Origin: Cladobotryum mycophilum
Taxonomy: Eukaryota > Ascomycota > Sordariomycetes > Hypocreales > Hypocreaceae
Direction: 5' to 3'
DNA length: 64,000 nucleotides
Assembly: GCA_036429605.1 (NCBI GenBank)
Contig: JAVFKD010000002.1
Coordinates: forward strand, 2,542,001 to 2,606,000
A model generated the notes under the pieces. It did not search any database. It was not told the origin of the DNA and was given only the letters and a program-made list of their open reading frames with translations. Below are positions 23,608 to 37,771 of this stretch, in pieces; within the stretch, counting starts at the first letter, position 1, and the number at the start of each line of letters is the position of its first letter. The position numbers were made by a program, and so were the translations under genes.

Positions 23608-24185
23608 AGAGAGTGTGAGGGTGAGGATGAGAGACTTGGCCCATTCCTGTCGTGGTTCCGTCCCAAGAATTCAGTCTCTCTCTATCTATCTATCCATCTC
23701 TCTCATCAACTAACCATTGATGGTGTTGGTGTTGGTGGCGTCTCCAATCCCCATCACCATGCCCATCACCATCAATCAACCCCTTGGTACCAGATGTAAC
23801 AAAGTAGCGTCGCTCCTCCATCAACTTCTTCTTTCTTGGTTCTGACCACCACCACCACCCTGAGCAAATGGGGTTGATCACCCGATGGCGCGTGTCTCTC
23901 TGTTGCGTATGCGCTGAATGCGGCGCTGCAAACAAAAACCCGCCAGCTTGGATACGGTTCGCAGAACACAACCCAGTTCGGAAAGTTCAGGCGTAGCGGA
24001 GGAGGGCGGAGGGGGGGGCACGCACACACTCGGATAGCGTGGCAAGCAGGGGTTGTTAAACTGAATTGCTGGGACGTGCTGACTGCATGCATAGCATTAT
24101 CGACCAGGGGCTTTAAAAAAGATCATCATCATCTCATCTTCAATCCCTTTTTCTTTCTTTTGATTGTCCCTTTTTTCGTTTATTG

Positions 24186-24219
<34 letters not shown>

Positions 24220-24220
24220 C
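24186..24220. repeat. (ATC)n trinucleotide repeat
   Basis: About eleven perfect ATC units. Confidence 0.95.
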
Positions 24221-27200
24221 CGTCTTTGTAACAAGGGTGGTGGGCGTATATCCGTAATCCCCATTGTACAAGCATCGTCGTTCAGTCTTGATATTGCAAA
24301 CTCTCTCGCCACTCCCCTCCTCCATTCCCCCCCTTGAGCAACGCGCATTGACCCCCATGCGATTCAAACGAACTGGTCCAGCAAAGACAGTTGGAGCCAA
24401 GATAGATTACCCAAAAACTAAACCCACAAGGCGACACACACTCACTCACTCACTCTCTCTCTCGACTAAGAACTAAGAACTAAGACTGCATCCCGTCTTC
24501 TTACATACCCTTTCCTTCTTGGAGTGATGGAGGGTACGGAATACTGACTCTCCCGAGGTTGCCAAAGGGCTTAGCCGCAACGGCCAAAAGCAAAGAAAGC
24601 TTCCAACTTGTCATTCATTCACAATCTTTTGCCGTGTCATACTCCAGTCCCATGCCGCTTTCTTGGCTTTAAACGCCGATAGCACCGCTCTCGTGAGACC
24701 GTAGTCGCTGTTTGTTGTTTTATTTCTTTTTTCTCGAGCGGATACCTTCATTATACAAGTATCAAAAAATCGTTCCGTCCCGTATCATCCATTCATTCCA
24801 TTGTTCCTCCGGTGGGCTTTTCCAGGAATAGTGGATATAATCCCCCAAAAGACCCATTTTCTCACAATTTGGTACCAACGCTGAGAGGCCAGGGCCGACG
24901 CAAATTTGGAACCTACCCCTTGATCAAAACACTGGGTCCATTTTCCGGATAAGGCGTCCACCCATCCAACCATCATCACCAACAAGAGGCCTGTTCCGTC
25001 TTCAAGGGGGGTCTAATAAAAAAGATTAAAGAGAAAAAAAAAGAAGATTAAAGAAACAGCCTGCTCTCAAACAGGAGCCCATCACCGGGCCTGAGTCAGC
25101 CCACCGTATTGGTATCACAAAGCCAAACCAAAAATATCATATTATCCGTTTTGCCGCGACAAGACAGGCAGAAACAACCGAATGTGGAGGGGGGTTCATA
25201 GTCCGATTGCCCAGTCAAATTGATCCAAAGGCGCACCATCCATCCCACCTGAAGCACATGCTATCAATCTTGCAGCAATGAAAAGGGAATATAGGTGTGG
25301 TGTGGTGTGTTGGTTGCCTACAATTCAATCTCAGGGGCTTTTCGGCGGCACTGCGAGGCGTACATACATACAGTATCTGTTCGTACCAAAAGGCTGGCGC
25401 CTAGCTCAGCCAGCCCATATTATCCCAGTTTATCACAAAAGTCCGTTTTCTGTTGTTTTGGGATGGTTTGGCTCATCCATTATACGGTGGCCACTTTGAG
25501 ACATGCAGCCTTGATCCCTCCCATGTCCATGGTCATGGCCATCTGTGTGTGCGGAATGGAGACCACGCTCTGATTCCGCACTCCAAATCTATCATTTGTC
25601 TGATGCTCAGATCTCCGTCTGTCTCTCTCTTTCACCCATGCCGCGTGGAGATGCAACGGCAATTGGCTCGTCAGCAGACGACAAGGCCATTCCATTTGCC
25701 AGCTCGTAAACTTTGATTCCATGCCAGTTGACCCTGTCTACCTAACCTACCCTATCTATCATTTCAATTGTTGTCCCCCATCACCAACGGAGGGTACGCA
25801 GCAGTAACACCAGGTCGTTTGAAGCTCCAAGGACCGGCCAATTCAAATTAAATGAACTTTTGTTTCTTGTATAAACGCACTGTGAGAGTGTGACCAGAAT
25901 ATATGCACCTGTTGCTCCTTGAAGACCTTCCGTGGCGTGTTGATTGGCTCATGGCCGTCAAGATGCCGCACCAAAACTGCGTATCCACAACTGATATCTG
26001 ACAAGGAGAGCAATCAATAACAAGGCTTCCCCATAGTAGTACAGTAGCCCTCTTCTTTTCTGCTGCAGCCCTTCAATTGGGGCAAAAAAAGAAGAAGAAG
26101 ACAGGCTAGACCCTTGCTCGTGCGACATGACAGGTTTCCCTAAAGTTTCAAAAAACTGATATCTCAAAAGCTGAGCTGTCCAATGCATCTTTTCTTTCGT
26201 TTATGGGCCAATCACGGCACTTGTCGTGAATCTCAACCTGGTCCAAGATTACCTCGTTCAAAAAAAGCTTCTTCTTTGAACAATCCTAGTAAAAAACAAG
26301 GGCACCGCCGATACGGCTCCGAAAACACCGTAATCACGCCCTCGTACAAGCAAGCAAGCTCCCCATGCTCGAGATCAACAGAGTGCCATGACTCGCTCTC
26401 CTTTTTTTGGTCTTTTTTGCCCACTTTCTTTCTTTCTCCCATCGGCCTGTGGATCATCCTCCAATTGAACAAACTGCGGGAGGCTCGGCGCGAAGTGGAT
26501 AGAAGACGCCTCACCCCCTCCCCGGAACAGACCCTGATTTCATAATCTCAACATGTTTTCCGGAGTATGTAGGTACGCATGTAGGGAACTTGTGCTTGTG
26601 GCGCTCAGAACATTCTCCAGGGCTGTTTCTAGCCTCTGAAGCGGTGCCCGAGCGGTGCGCAAAGAGGCGTTCAGAAAAGGCGTCCCTGATGAGTCCAGAT
26701 ATGCGGTTATGGAGCTTTGTTAGCGCAGCATCGCCCTCCTTTTGACAGCCTCCTGATCCCTTTTTTTATCGGTCTGGTTCGGTCTGCCGTTGACTTCATC
26801 AAATTAGGTCAGGCGAATCCAATATATTTCCTCGGCGAACAGCAATAAATCGAGGCTGCAGTTGGTTCGACCCCAGGACCCTGAAACCATTACTAGATCC
26901 AATAATCTGCCGCAGAAGTGACCAAGGAGGCGCTCAGAAACTGTGTGCTGTGTGTGCGTTTGTGTGTGTGTGTGCTGCACTCCATCCATCATGCACCTCC
27001 CAAATGAACATGGACCACGGCCACGGCGACCCAGAGATCGTGGGCCAATGCTCCATCCAGGGCGACGAGTAAGCTTTTGGATCTGGACCGAAGACGGCAT
27101 CCACGTACGCCCCAGCCCAGAAAGATCAAAGGCAGACCACCCCTCCCCTCTCATCATCAACCCCTACTCGAGTTGCCCCCCCCCAAGCATGTGTAACGCG

Positions 27201-28646
27201 CGGCACGGCACAACCAATCTTGTCCTCTCCCCCTGCTCTTACAGGTAGAACAAAAAACCGTTTAAAAAAAAAACATGGCCTGGCCTGGCTCAGAGACAGA
27301 AACAAGCCCACCATAATAAACCATGAACCTGGATTAGTAAAAAGGCAGTGTGTAGGAGGTAGCAAGCAGCAGGGCGAGGGAATGCGGGGAAGAATTGTGA
27401 TCTGTCACATCATCATAGCATGTGGAAAGGTGAACCAAGACAAAACACCGCAAAAAAAAGCTGAGGCGCCTGAAAGGACAAGGTCCCAAGCCAGACAAAA
27501 AGCCACAACGGGCAACCGTTATTCTGACACGAACGGCGGGCCGGCGCAAATTTCTTTTTTCTTTTGGTTTGTGTTTTTCCCCCTTCCATCATCTCTCTCC
27601 CTTTTGAACTTTCAACGGGAACAGTCAAGCGTGATGCTGCTCAACGTGGCTCCAAGTCTCGGATGTTCGTGTAGGCGAGACAAGACATTTTAGACAAGAG
27701 GACAGACAAGAGGATGGCCTTTGCACCGTCCTTCTTTCGCCCTGCCTTTGGTTTGAGTCCATCATCCCATCCTTCGTACATGCCAATGGGTGGCCCCCCT
27801 ACCAGCCGTTAGACTATCACATATCTCTTTTTTTTCATTTTGTTTTTGCCTCCTGTCGACTGTATCTCATGGGCACTATGTCCCGTCCGCCCGCTCGCCG
27901 TCGCGATACCAAGATAAAACGGTTGTTCTGGACACACGTGGCAGGGCTTTTTCGTTACTTGGGCAAATTGCTCATTAACAGTTTTTTTTTTGTTTTTGTT
28001 TTAAAGCCAAGCGAGCGAGCCCTGCTTATCCAGGGGGTGACTGTTCCCGTTCTGGACCTTGTTGCGAGGGACCACCCTGCCCTGTCCTGCCCTGCAAGAC
28101 TGAGGAGGAGTGGTAAATCTGGAGTGTCCATATACGCATATGTGATTTACTATGATATTCCACCATGGTGATGAGATAATAATAATAATGATCATCATAT
28201 CATCATCAATTGAGAGCTCAAACATTCAATACTTTGCACCGCGGAAACGGCGGTGCTTTGACGTCTCGGCACTCGCTGGATTGGGAATGTTGTCCTCCCT
28301 CGAAACACTGCCTCAATACGAAAAAAGTATTTTGGAACCAACAAAAGTAAAACAAAATGCCAATCCCATCATCTTGGCAGCCAATGAAACTCGATGCAGG
28401 GAGGGCCACTGCGGCTGTTGACGACGCCATGCAAGGCACGCAAAAATAAAACGTCTTTTTGATTCCCCACATGGGGACCAGAACAAAACCGAGACTCGCT
28501 AAAAAGGGGGAGCATAATAATAAGGCTGGCCTCAAAACGTCAAGGTAGCTCAGGTAGGTATGCCAAAAGAAGATTGGATGCCATCTCCATCCCATGCCTA
28601 GGCAAGCAAGCGAAGGCCAGTTGCAACAGTCTCGGGCGCTTCGCAG

Positions 28647-28676
28647 TGCCAATGCCAATGCCAATGCAAATGCCAA
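28647..28676. repeat. CCAATG hexanucleotide repeat
   Basis: Three CCAATG units and a degenerate fourth. Confidence 0.85.
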
Positions 28677-29789
28677 AACCTTTTTCGCTCGCCGTCAGCC
28701 GCAGCCTTGACATGACAGTGCCGTGCAAGGCCAGCTGAACTTGACAATAGTAGTGCCCTTTTTTCGCCATCGCGACGGCCAGTGAAACATGACGCAAATT
28801 TGAAATCATCCAAGCACCCAACTTGCCAAAGACAGACTGCAGTATGCCAAACTTAGCTGCCGAGCCCTCCGTCGGGTTATCTATTACTGATCTTCGCCTT
28901 TGATTGACAAAATAGGGATGACTGTGCTCGATTGGGAATCAGTCAAGTGAGTCCGTCCAAGGGAGTGTCCCGTAGATCCCGAGGGCAAGACCGTCTGTCA
29001 GATCAGAAGAAAAAGATGAGAAATGTCGTCACCACTCTGTCGATCAGACAGCACCGGTTCCATCAAAGGAAGAAAGGAAGGGGAGAAGAAAGAGAAAAAA
29101 ACTTTCTCATTGCATGAGGCTTTTCGAAAATAGGCATCTAACAAAGCACAAAGGATTTTCAGATAGCCTTCAAGCTTTACCCTTTTGTGACACTTTGAGG
29201 CTTGGCAATTGAGGCCTCGGATTGGGCACCAAGCTCTTGGGATGAGGCCATTCGTAAGCGAATCGGCGTATTTTCTGACGTTGCACGCATCTCGATACAC
29301 CTTTCAAGGATCCATGCTCATCACATCTTTGTAGCAGTCATCTTTTTCTTCTTCCCATCCATCTCCCTCTCTCTCCCTCTTTCCCTCCAGGGGGCGTTTC
29401 TTTCGAATTGGAAAGGTGCTGAACGGTGGGCGAGGGCGAGCAAAACGGAACCATGGGGATCCGTTCTGCTTCTGGGATGGGGTGTGCGTCCTGGCATTAG
29501 TGTCTCTCTTAGCGAGGCCGCCGTCGAGCTTCATTGGGGATAGTTGAAAAGATAGCGGGCAAAACAGGGCTTGTGGCTAGACTTTGACCAAAGGCGAGGT
29601 GTAGATCTTGTTTCGTCCTAGTCGAAAGAGAGAAAAATACACAGACTCCGTTACTGACCCGGAATAGCTGCACAATCTCGACTCTACAAGGCGTCATTTC
29701 TGGGGAACATCTCTTGGCATCGACACCCCTTGAGGGGCTGACCTTGCAAGCTTCCAAGCCTATTTTATCCTTCCTCGCAATCCTGGGCC

Positions 29790-29850
29790 CTGGTCTGGTC
29801 TGGTCTGGTCTTGTATGGTCTGGTCCGTTCGGGTCTTGTCTGGTCAGGTC
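29790..29850. repeat. GGTCT pentanucleotide array
   Basis: Repeated TGGTC/TTGTC units, the first four perfect, then degenerate. Confidence 0.85.
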
Positions 29851-32800
29851 AAGCCTTGGTGTGGAATGCGGCAGAACGGTCGAGCACTAAGAAAGTGAGT
29901 TTGACAGGACGGGCAGCACCTCAGCCCTGATGGATAGAACTAAAGTCATTTGGGCGTTGATCACGCCTGTATCTGACCCCCCTTACGATGGTATAACACG
30001 GATTGTTTGTGATTGGGCTAGGTTGGTAGGTAGGTGAAGGATGGTGATTGCGAGGCCGTCGTTGGCCCATTATCGAGACCATGGCGCACAAGGGTAACTG
30101 GTCCAAGGATGGGATGGTATGTTAAACGATGGCCCTCTAAGTCGGCCAAGTTTTCTGATAACCAGTCTGCCCCTCCTGCAAGTTTGCCGATTTGCTGCCG
30201 ACTTGTCCATGCGGGTCTGGCGACCGTCGGCCGATGCAAGGTACCATTTTCGAATGGATGGTTCTCTCGACGTCGGTTAACTCGCCTGACGGAAGAGACC
30301 GACATGGCAAGGTAAGGTATAACGAGGAAACGAGACACTGAGGGTTTAATTATGCTGTCTCATAGCTTGGCCCCAAAATGCAACCTCCACAATAGAGAAC
30401 GTTGCTTAGGTATCATTGTTGCTTTCTTTGCTTGGGCAGCCGTGGTCAAAAAGCAATAACTCAAGGTTTTTTTCTTTCTGGGACAAATTTGACGATCATC
30501 CGCCCACCCTAGGTAGTCGGCGTTCTTCACACCGGGGGGGGGACAATGACAGCTGAGGCTTGTCTGGCTCTCCCTTCAAGCTGTGAGATTTGGATACGTG
30601 AGTGATAAGAATCCACGCCGTTGCGCCTTTCCAATACCGGCATTAGTTTATCGCTGGACTCCCGGCCAAAAGTCTGGACTCGCTTGTTTGATATTGATCA
30701 TGAACCCAAGGCTGATGGACACGGCACGGAAGACTCCCTTCCCAACATCAAGTATAACACCCCATATTGCTTTTTTTCTTTTGCTTCTTCTTTTCTTCCC
30801 ATTCACAATAGATTCCGACAATGCGGAATCATCATCAATGGGGGTACGGGGTCGGCCACATGGCATTGCCCGCGCCGAATCATCGCAACCACAGCGGAAC
30901 TTGGCATGCAAAAAAGCAAATTTTACCAACAAACTTTCTCGTCAGCCAGCCTGTTGATAATCACTCCCCCTCCATCACGGGCCAGATCACGGTCTTTTTT
31001 CTTTTCTTTCACTTCGTCGTCGTTGGTTCAGCAAACAAGCCAAGCTTCCGACAGACGGGGGGCGTGTGATGACAGGCTGTCCATCCTCTCGGGTGCACAC
31101 CAATTCGAACAAATCACCAACCAACAGCCTCCTTCGTTCGTTCCGAACGGGCCAATGAGCGGGCACAATCAGAGTGATGAGACGAGGCCATCAATTTCAA
31201 AAGAGCGAGAACCGAGCAAGTGCCACTCGGCTACGCACATGGGAGCGACCACCTCGTTGGTAACTTGTCCCAGCCGGCTGGCTGTGCTAGAAATATGGCC
31301 CAATGACTTCCCGCATCCCGCTCTAGCCGTCGTGATGGTTTCATTTGCTTTTGAACGACGACGGCGACTGCTTGTTTTGGGGAAGTCAATATAATCGGAA
31401 TTGGTATAGTATATCTGGGCTTTGTTTTGATAGCCCCAAATTATACAATGATCAGCCATGGCTGAAACCTTGCTCACGCCCCCGGTTTCGACCTTTTTCG
31501 AATATTATTTTTTTCCCGATCAATCTTCGTTACTTGGACGTAGCAAGTTAGTTCATCACTGACGGCGTTCGATCAACGCATCACGCTGCCTCGTAGTCTG
31601 TGAAATACCGTACGCCACTCCAAAACTCATCACATCCGGCATTGTCCCCATATCCCTGTCCCCATGACAAAGAATTCATGTGGTGGCTTCTCCCTGGTCC
31701 TTCTGCAATTGTTCGTATGCGAAGCAACATGGTATGTAGGTAACACAGTACCGGGTCTGGCACACATTGCATGATTGGCGTTGGCAAAGCCTCCGAGTCG
31801 GCTCATCATAAGCCCGAACCCCATCTGGGGTACGCATTTAGACCCTGCCCTGCCCATGCATCAAACGCATCGGCCATCCTACAGACGTGCATGTTTTTAG
31901 TTAATAACTTAACTTATTTATTATTGACTGGGAAAGGGGTATTAGCGATTCTTCATATTGGCAATGGGAGGCGGGGTCTTCCATTTCCATCCCCTAAGCT
32001 GATCTAGACGACATGGCCATTGGACTTGCACATGAAGCCAAGTCAAGACCCCTGCAGTCGTGCAAACCTCCCTTTCTGGTGAGTGAGGAATTGATGAGGT
32101 GGGGGGGGGACGCACGGAGCTGTTTTGGTGATGAATTTTTATTTTCTTCAATGAGGAGCTGGGCCGCGGTATACAACGTTGGGCACAGTTAACCGATGCT
32201 GTTGGCAAGTCCAACAGCAAGTCGTATCACCCCCTTCGCGTAGGCATGATGTGTCCCTCGCTTGGGTGTTGGACAAGGATGATATGAGTTGCGTGCAGAC
32301 GACCTCTTCTCGCATCCGCTAACAAGAAGTCCCCATTGGAAGGGAATTCGGGCCTCAAAAGACGAAAACTGCAATATAATTGTTTTTTTCATGTTCCTTC
32401 CATCGCAGTGGCGGCCAGTATTGAACGACCATGATATCATTTGCGGCGTTTATTGCTGGGTGACGTTGCTCCAAACGGCAGGCTTCCCGCTTTCTCCTCA
32501 TCGCTAGGCTTGTGGCACAAAAAGCAATAAAGGTATACACACAAATATCACATACCTGTAGACAAAAGATACGCAACCTTCTCCTCTCTGAACGGCCAAG
32601 ACCATCTTCCCGAGAGATGCCAACAGCGGGCGTCGTCAAGTGTGGCATCCCAAGCACTCAGGTGATTGGATCCAACGAGCCTCTTGCATTCTTTCTAGAG
32701 CACTGCAAAGGCCATTGCAATCCTTCGATAGGGTAGACTTAATCTGCACTACCATGCCGGAGGCTAAACGGTCGGGATGCTAGTCAATTGCCCACCTTTC

Positions 32801-33629
32801 ATCTTCAAATTGCTCATGTCTGAGGGCGGGCTGGTTGATGTTCCCTTCTCTCTTTTTTTCCTGTTACCCGCGGCAGCCCTGCGACCCCTCAAAGCGGCCA
32901 AGGGTTCGCATACATACACACACACACACACCAGAAAAAAACAAGCCACACCTATTGGCTTCCAGTGGCAAGATGGCAATCTCAGTAGATCTCGCACACA
33001 CACACTTTCTTTCGAAGCAGCCATCCTTCTATGCCATTTCAATCGCCAAATGACGAGGCGGCTTGCCTACTCAGCTCGGGTGATTGCCCTTTGACTGTGA
33101 CAGGTCGCAAAACGATAACACTGGGTCCAATCCGCGGCCCCCGGAATACTCCTGCGTGCTGCAGTTCTCATGCATCCAGCCCCATCAGATAGCCGGGGTC
33201 ACCATCGTCTCCATCGTGAAAAAAATGTCCCATAATCGCTGAGGTGCATGTACGATAGCTACTTGGACGGACCTCCGTATCAATCGCTCCACTGCCACTA
33301 TTTCTGTTCCACGCAGGAGCCCCAGCCCATGAAGCAAGTTTAGATTGCGTGCCAATCGGATGCACGTTGCGGACGACAGAATTTGGGTACGTCGAGCAAG
33401 GTTGTTTCGCTTTGATCCACTGCCACGTACATACCAAGAGCCTAATAAGAGTACGTAAAGAAAAGGCCATGTGTCGATCTTGGACTTGACTGCTCTGATG
33501 GTGTCTCGATACAGGGATTCGGCCAGAGATTAAACTTTTTGCCAAACCGCAAAGGTGCGGCGCTGGAGGGTCCGGAATGTCTTGAAGTTTTACAAGGTCG
33601 GCTGGGGCGTCGTTTCGATTCTCATGCTC

Positions 33630-33653
33630 CGTACTGTCTAGATGGACAGTACG
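33630..33653. repeat. 9-bp perfect inverted repeat with 6-base spacer
   Basis: CGTACTGTC, spacer TAGATG, GACAGTACG. It overlaps a CTCCGTAC word. Could be a dimeric transcription-factor site or chance. Confidence 0.8.
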
Positions 33654-36600
33654 ACGACGGAAGATAGACAAGCCCCGCAGCACTTTGATGATACCCACAC
33701 CACCCAAGGGAGGCAGATAGGCATAGACTGAGAGTTACACACCTTGACACACGCAAAAAAAAAAAAAAAAACCCACGAGTCTGAATGGAGGGCAGTCACG
33801 CTTGTGGTCAGGTGGCAAGTCTGAGATGAACCCTCAAAGACGTATGAGAGTGTGTGGAGTGGAATATGATGGAAGCAAGGAGGAGGCAAAAAGGGTGACA
33901 GGTGACGACTTCCAACGTTTGCTAGAGTCATGATCGTGGGTGGTGACAGTGGTCGATGGACACCCAATCCGATGCAAGCTTCAACCCCCTCAGAGCAAAG
34001 CAGGAAAAATCAGAAAGGGTATAGTTCTGCTTGGCAGCCTCCACTCCGTCGTCCAGAGGCAGAACGGCTCGTCCACATGGACAGACTCTTAGTGGTTCTC
34101 GAGACGCATTATCGCCGGGAAACACTGGAGACCTGAAGGCTTTCAACCTGGGGTAGGCAGCGAACTAACTGCTAGCGAACCGCTGTCCAGCCTTGCTAGC
34201 ACATCCGAGGGTTAGAAGAAGGGCTCATCGCAAATCCGTTTTTAGAGGAAACTTGGGTAGAAAGGAGGGCGGAGCGGCCATGGCTCACGTCGATTGGCCA
34301 CCGATGCCCTTCTGCAGGTTCAGAGTCGGAGAGAGCGTCGTACTGCATGGAGAGTTGGTTTGAACCTTGACCTTTGGAAGTGGAAACCCCATCCTCCAAG
34401 TTTGACTCTATACTTGGTCCATACGCCACCACCTTGGAAGGATGCGACTGCACCCTAGGAGGAAAACAAAAAAACAAAACAAAAACTGTGTAATTTCCGC
34501 ACGGCGGTTGCAACAAAGACGACGTTGCGCAGCAGCAAACATGCCCCTTCAAATGAATTGACTTGGAGATGGGGGAGCATGGTGGTTTTGCGCAGGTCGG
34601 ATCACCCGCCGCCTGGACCGTTAGGCGGCGAGACCGATAATGAAGACACACACGATTAAATATGCGTGGTGTGCTCTGGTGCATTTCCTCTATAGCACTT
34701 GTGAAGCGTCTAAACGCTCTTTGTCTCCTTGGTCCGCCTACCCTGCTCTTGTTTCGTGGGCTGCGACTCGTCGAATTTACTCTGTCCTGAGCGCCGCTAG
34801 AAAAGATGCCGAGGACGATCCAACACCGGCCAATATGTAACATTATGGCGTGGCTTGTTAATTTTTGGTGGCTTTCCTAATCCTGTAACAAATTGCACCC
34901 GTATTCCGTGGAAGCCTGTCCTGTCTCGTCCTGCAGCTTGTTATAAAGAGGATGGGACAAGCATTGGGACGAGCATGGGCCAGGAATGGGTACTGCCAAC
35001 GAAGAAAAAGGCATCATGCCATTCGCCATTTGGAGCAAGCATTACCTCAGCTTTTGCTCCCAACGGTCCCATGCAGTTGCATAACGTCGCAAGGAGAAAG
35101 GTCCATTGCGTACAAAGACCACGACAGATTCGCTATTCGTCACAGGGGGAGGGGGGTTCGTTGAGAGCCAGTCCAGATAGAGGAAGCGGGGCGCTGATGA
35201 GCAGTACAGTGAAAACACATGACGCCAGCGTGAGGACAGACTTCCAAACTGAGGAATCTTCTTGAGGTGGAGTAATGAGCCATGAGAGCTTTCGATCAAT
35301 GCAACTCTGTGTGTGTCTGTGAATGCCGCTCAAAGGGATGGGATAGACAAGGACGCGGCGACCAGTCCAGAGACGGTTTAGCGGTCTGCCAAGATTAGCT
35401 AACCCCGTTGCGTGACGCCTGCATGAAGACCCACTAGTTGTAGTCCTTTGCCCAACTTTGGCCTTCTGCCTGAGGCATTAGCAACAGTGTGCCAAATACT
35501 CCAATTTTCTCCTTAGCTACCCATTCCATTCCAGGGGGGCGGGCTTTGGTTGGTTGGCACGTTGGTGACTGTGCTGCTGGTCAGTGTACTGTAGCAGCAG
35601 GCTCATAACGCAGTTGGCAGCTCGGCCGTGGGCGAAGGGGGAACGGGTGGTGGTGGATGGTGGTCTCAGGAAATGCACTGCAAGAACCGTTCATCGAGCA
35701 CTGACTGGTTGGATTAAACAGACTGGACTCTTATGAGGCATATCGTACTACACATGGTACTCCGTACATGAATACATACATGCCAATGTACAAGTACTCC
35801 GTGCACACCTGATGAAGAGAAAATTTTATTTTTTCTTCTAATGCACTCGTTTTAACGTTGCACGGCGACGGAGGCCTTTTCCCCCTTCCTTCTTGTTCTC
35901 ACGATTGAGTTCCGTTCCATAACTGTTGCAGTGGACGATACAGCGTCTGCAACCGCCACCCTAAAGGCGCACTAGGTACGGGCCACACAGACAAGATGGT
36001 AGGACAAAGGGACCAAATCAGAAGCATGGAACCAATGCCTCTGTAACGCGCATCTTTGTATGCCGCACTTGGGAGTACAGACGGACCTACAAGTGCATGC
36101 TGGTAGTATTATCATCTTACACACAGTACGGCTTGAGCATGTATGTACAAGGTTATGGATGCTAATGCCAATGCTAAGGCTATTATTCCATGCCGTGTCC
36201 ATCCCCCCATGCCAGCCCAAGGGGCAAAAAACAGCCCACCAACTGATGTGTCGCTGGTGCAAATCTGCCCATGAGTGCTCCGACTGCGGGACCGAAGGTT
36301 GAGTCACCTCACCCTCACCTGGCTCGACCATCGGATCACATCATCGTGAGAGAAAAAAAAAACAAGAAAAAAAAAACCTTGATGTCGTGTGTGTGTGCGT
36401 GTCTTTCGTAGCAGCCGGGCTCACTAGAGGAGAGGTGCAAGGCAAATAGTCCTGAAAATTTTCTAGTAGGCCACGATAGCCAAGTTCGGCCACTGTCAAT
36501 GGCTAGTCATACCATACACCATTCAAACTGTGACTGAATTTGGACTGATGGCTGGAGGGCCAGACCAGCCTACCTCTATCTCCATCTTGGCCAAGTGCCG

Positions 36601-37399
36601 CACCCCATTCAGCCAGTATGAATTTGTGAATGCGTAGAGCAAAAAAACTTCGGCCCCTCCGTTGCCTCCGTTTTGTCACAACATTATGAACGTGAGGGAG
36701 GGTATGCAACTCCGTAACGTGTGCGTGCATGCATGCATGCTATACAAGAAGCACCAAGCAAAATGGTGCCAGGGTTGCCTCTCACGTCTGCACAAGACAA
36801 GACAAGAAAACAAAACAAAAATAAAATAAAATACAGAATAAAATACAAAACCGTGAATAAAAAACGCCCCATGAACAACCTACCACCCCCTCCAAACAGA
36901 GCTGCACCCTGGCCTGGGCCTTCTGCGCTATCGCTGTAGGGCATGACAGTGGAGCTCGCTCATCCTGGGTGTGTCCATCCATGTCCTTGCCGCTGTCGCA
37001 CCCCCTCGAGACACTCAAAGCAACGCCCCCCTTCAAGAGACCCCCCTTCGCTCTCGCGAGCTCGCGCCCAGTCCCATTTAGGATGCGACGCTAGGCGTAG
37101 GTACCCTCCTCCACATATCATTAGGCAGGTACAGCGTCTTGAGCGCCCATGCAACGCTAAAAAACCTCTTGCAAGAGAAAAAAAAAGTGGTCATCCTTCA
37201 CCAGCAGGCTGTGCCCACCAGAAATCCATCCACCCCCATGCCTCTCAAGTGCCAGTGCCAGTCAACCCAAGTCGAGCAAGGGTGCCTGTGGTACGTACTC
37301 CCTCCTCTTCTACCGCGCACCACACCCACCACCCACACCCTCACCCTCACCCTCCATTCATCCACCACACCCAAGTTCGATACGCATACATATGCATCC

Positions 37400-37738
37400 T
37401 TCTGCCCTCGTCCCTTGATCGAATTCTCTCCACTATCTTCACTCTTCATTCACACTTGACCACTCCTTCTCTCCAATTCTACTTCTTTCAAATACAAGTC
37501 GTCTGCCTGGACACGATACACTCCTGACCACACATCACTTTATAATACTTAAACTTGGCCTCGCCCCGCCTGACTCACACACAACGTTGACCACACTCGA
37601 CTACCACAATCGAACACTACTTAAACAGCTCGACACTGCCCTCTCTCTCTCTCTCTCTCTCCCCAGTGACTGAGACTTGCTACAAGACTTTGGAGTTTAT
37701 CTACTCTCCACCACTACAAACAATAACCACTACTACCC

Positions 37739-37771
<33 letters not shown>

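Larger units (their letters stand above)
19113..29760. other. gene desert, first part
   Basis: No recognisable coding region, tRNA, rRNA or transposon. Open frames reach 181 codons (19992-20537) but match no family I know and are crossed by CA and CT tracts. The sequence is not AT-rich RIP-type DNA. It is rich in simple repeats: CT at 20854-20889, GTA units at 22213-22270, GAAA at 22845-22870, T23 at 22926-22948, a GGGCT array at 23367-23406, GAG at 23581-23607, ATC at 24186-24220 and a CCAATG hexamer at 28647-28676. A non-coding transcript or distal control region is possible but not shown. Confidence 0.6.
29761..37399. other. gene desert, second part, upstream of the Ecl1-like gene
   Basis: No supportable gene. 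It starts with a GGTCT array (29790-29850). It holds two unusually long open frames, 30621-31394 (+, TTG at the left end, first ATG about 94 codons in) and 34196-34843 (-, 215 codons from an ATG); neither has a recognisable domain. A perfect 9-bp inverted repeat lies at 33630-33653. TACTCCGTA-type words cluster near 35760-35800, an ATGC tandem is at 36724-36740, and A-rich AAAAC/AAAAT tracts are at 36790-36850. Together with the first part it forms about 18 kb of upstream DNA for a 498-base gene. Confidence 0.55.

Noticed and set aside
26640..26690. A-box-like GTGCCCGAGCGGT, as in serine or leucine tRNAs
   Set aside because: No B box or acceptor stem downstream.
26864..26874. tRNA-like B box (GGTTCGACCCC)
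   Set aside because: The flanking bases do not pair into a T stem and there is no A box upstream.
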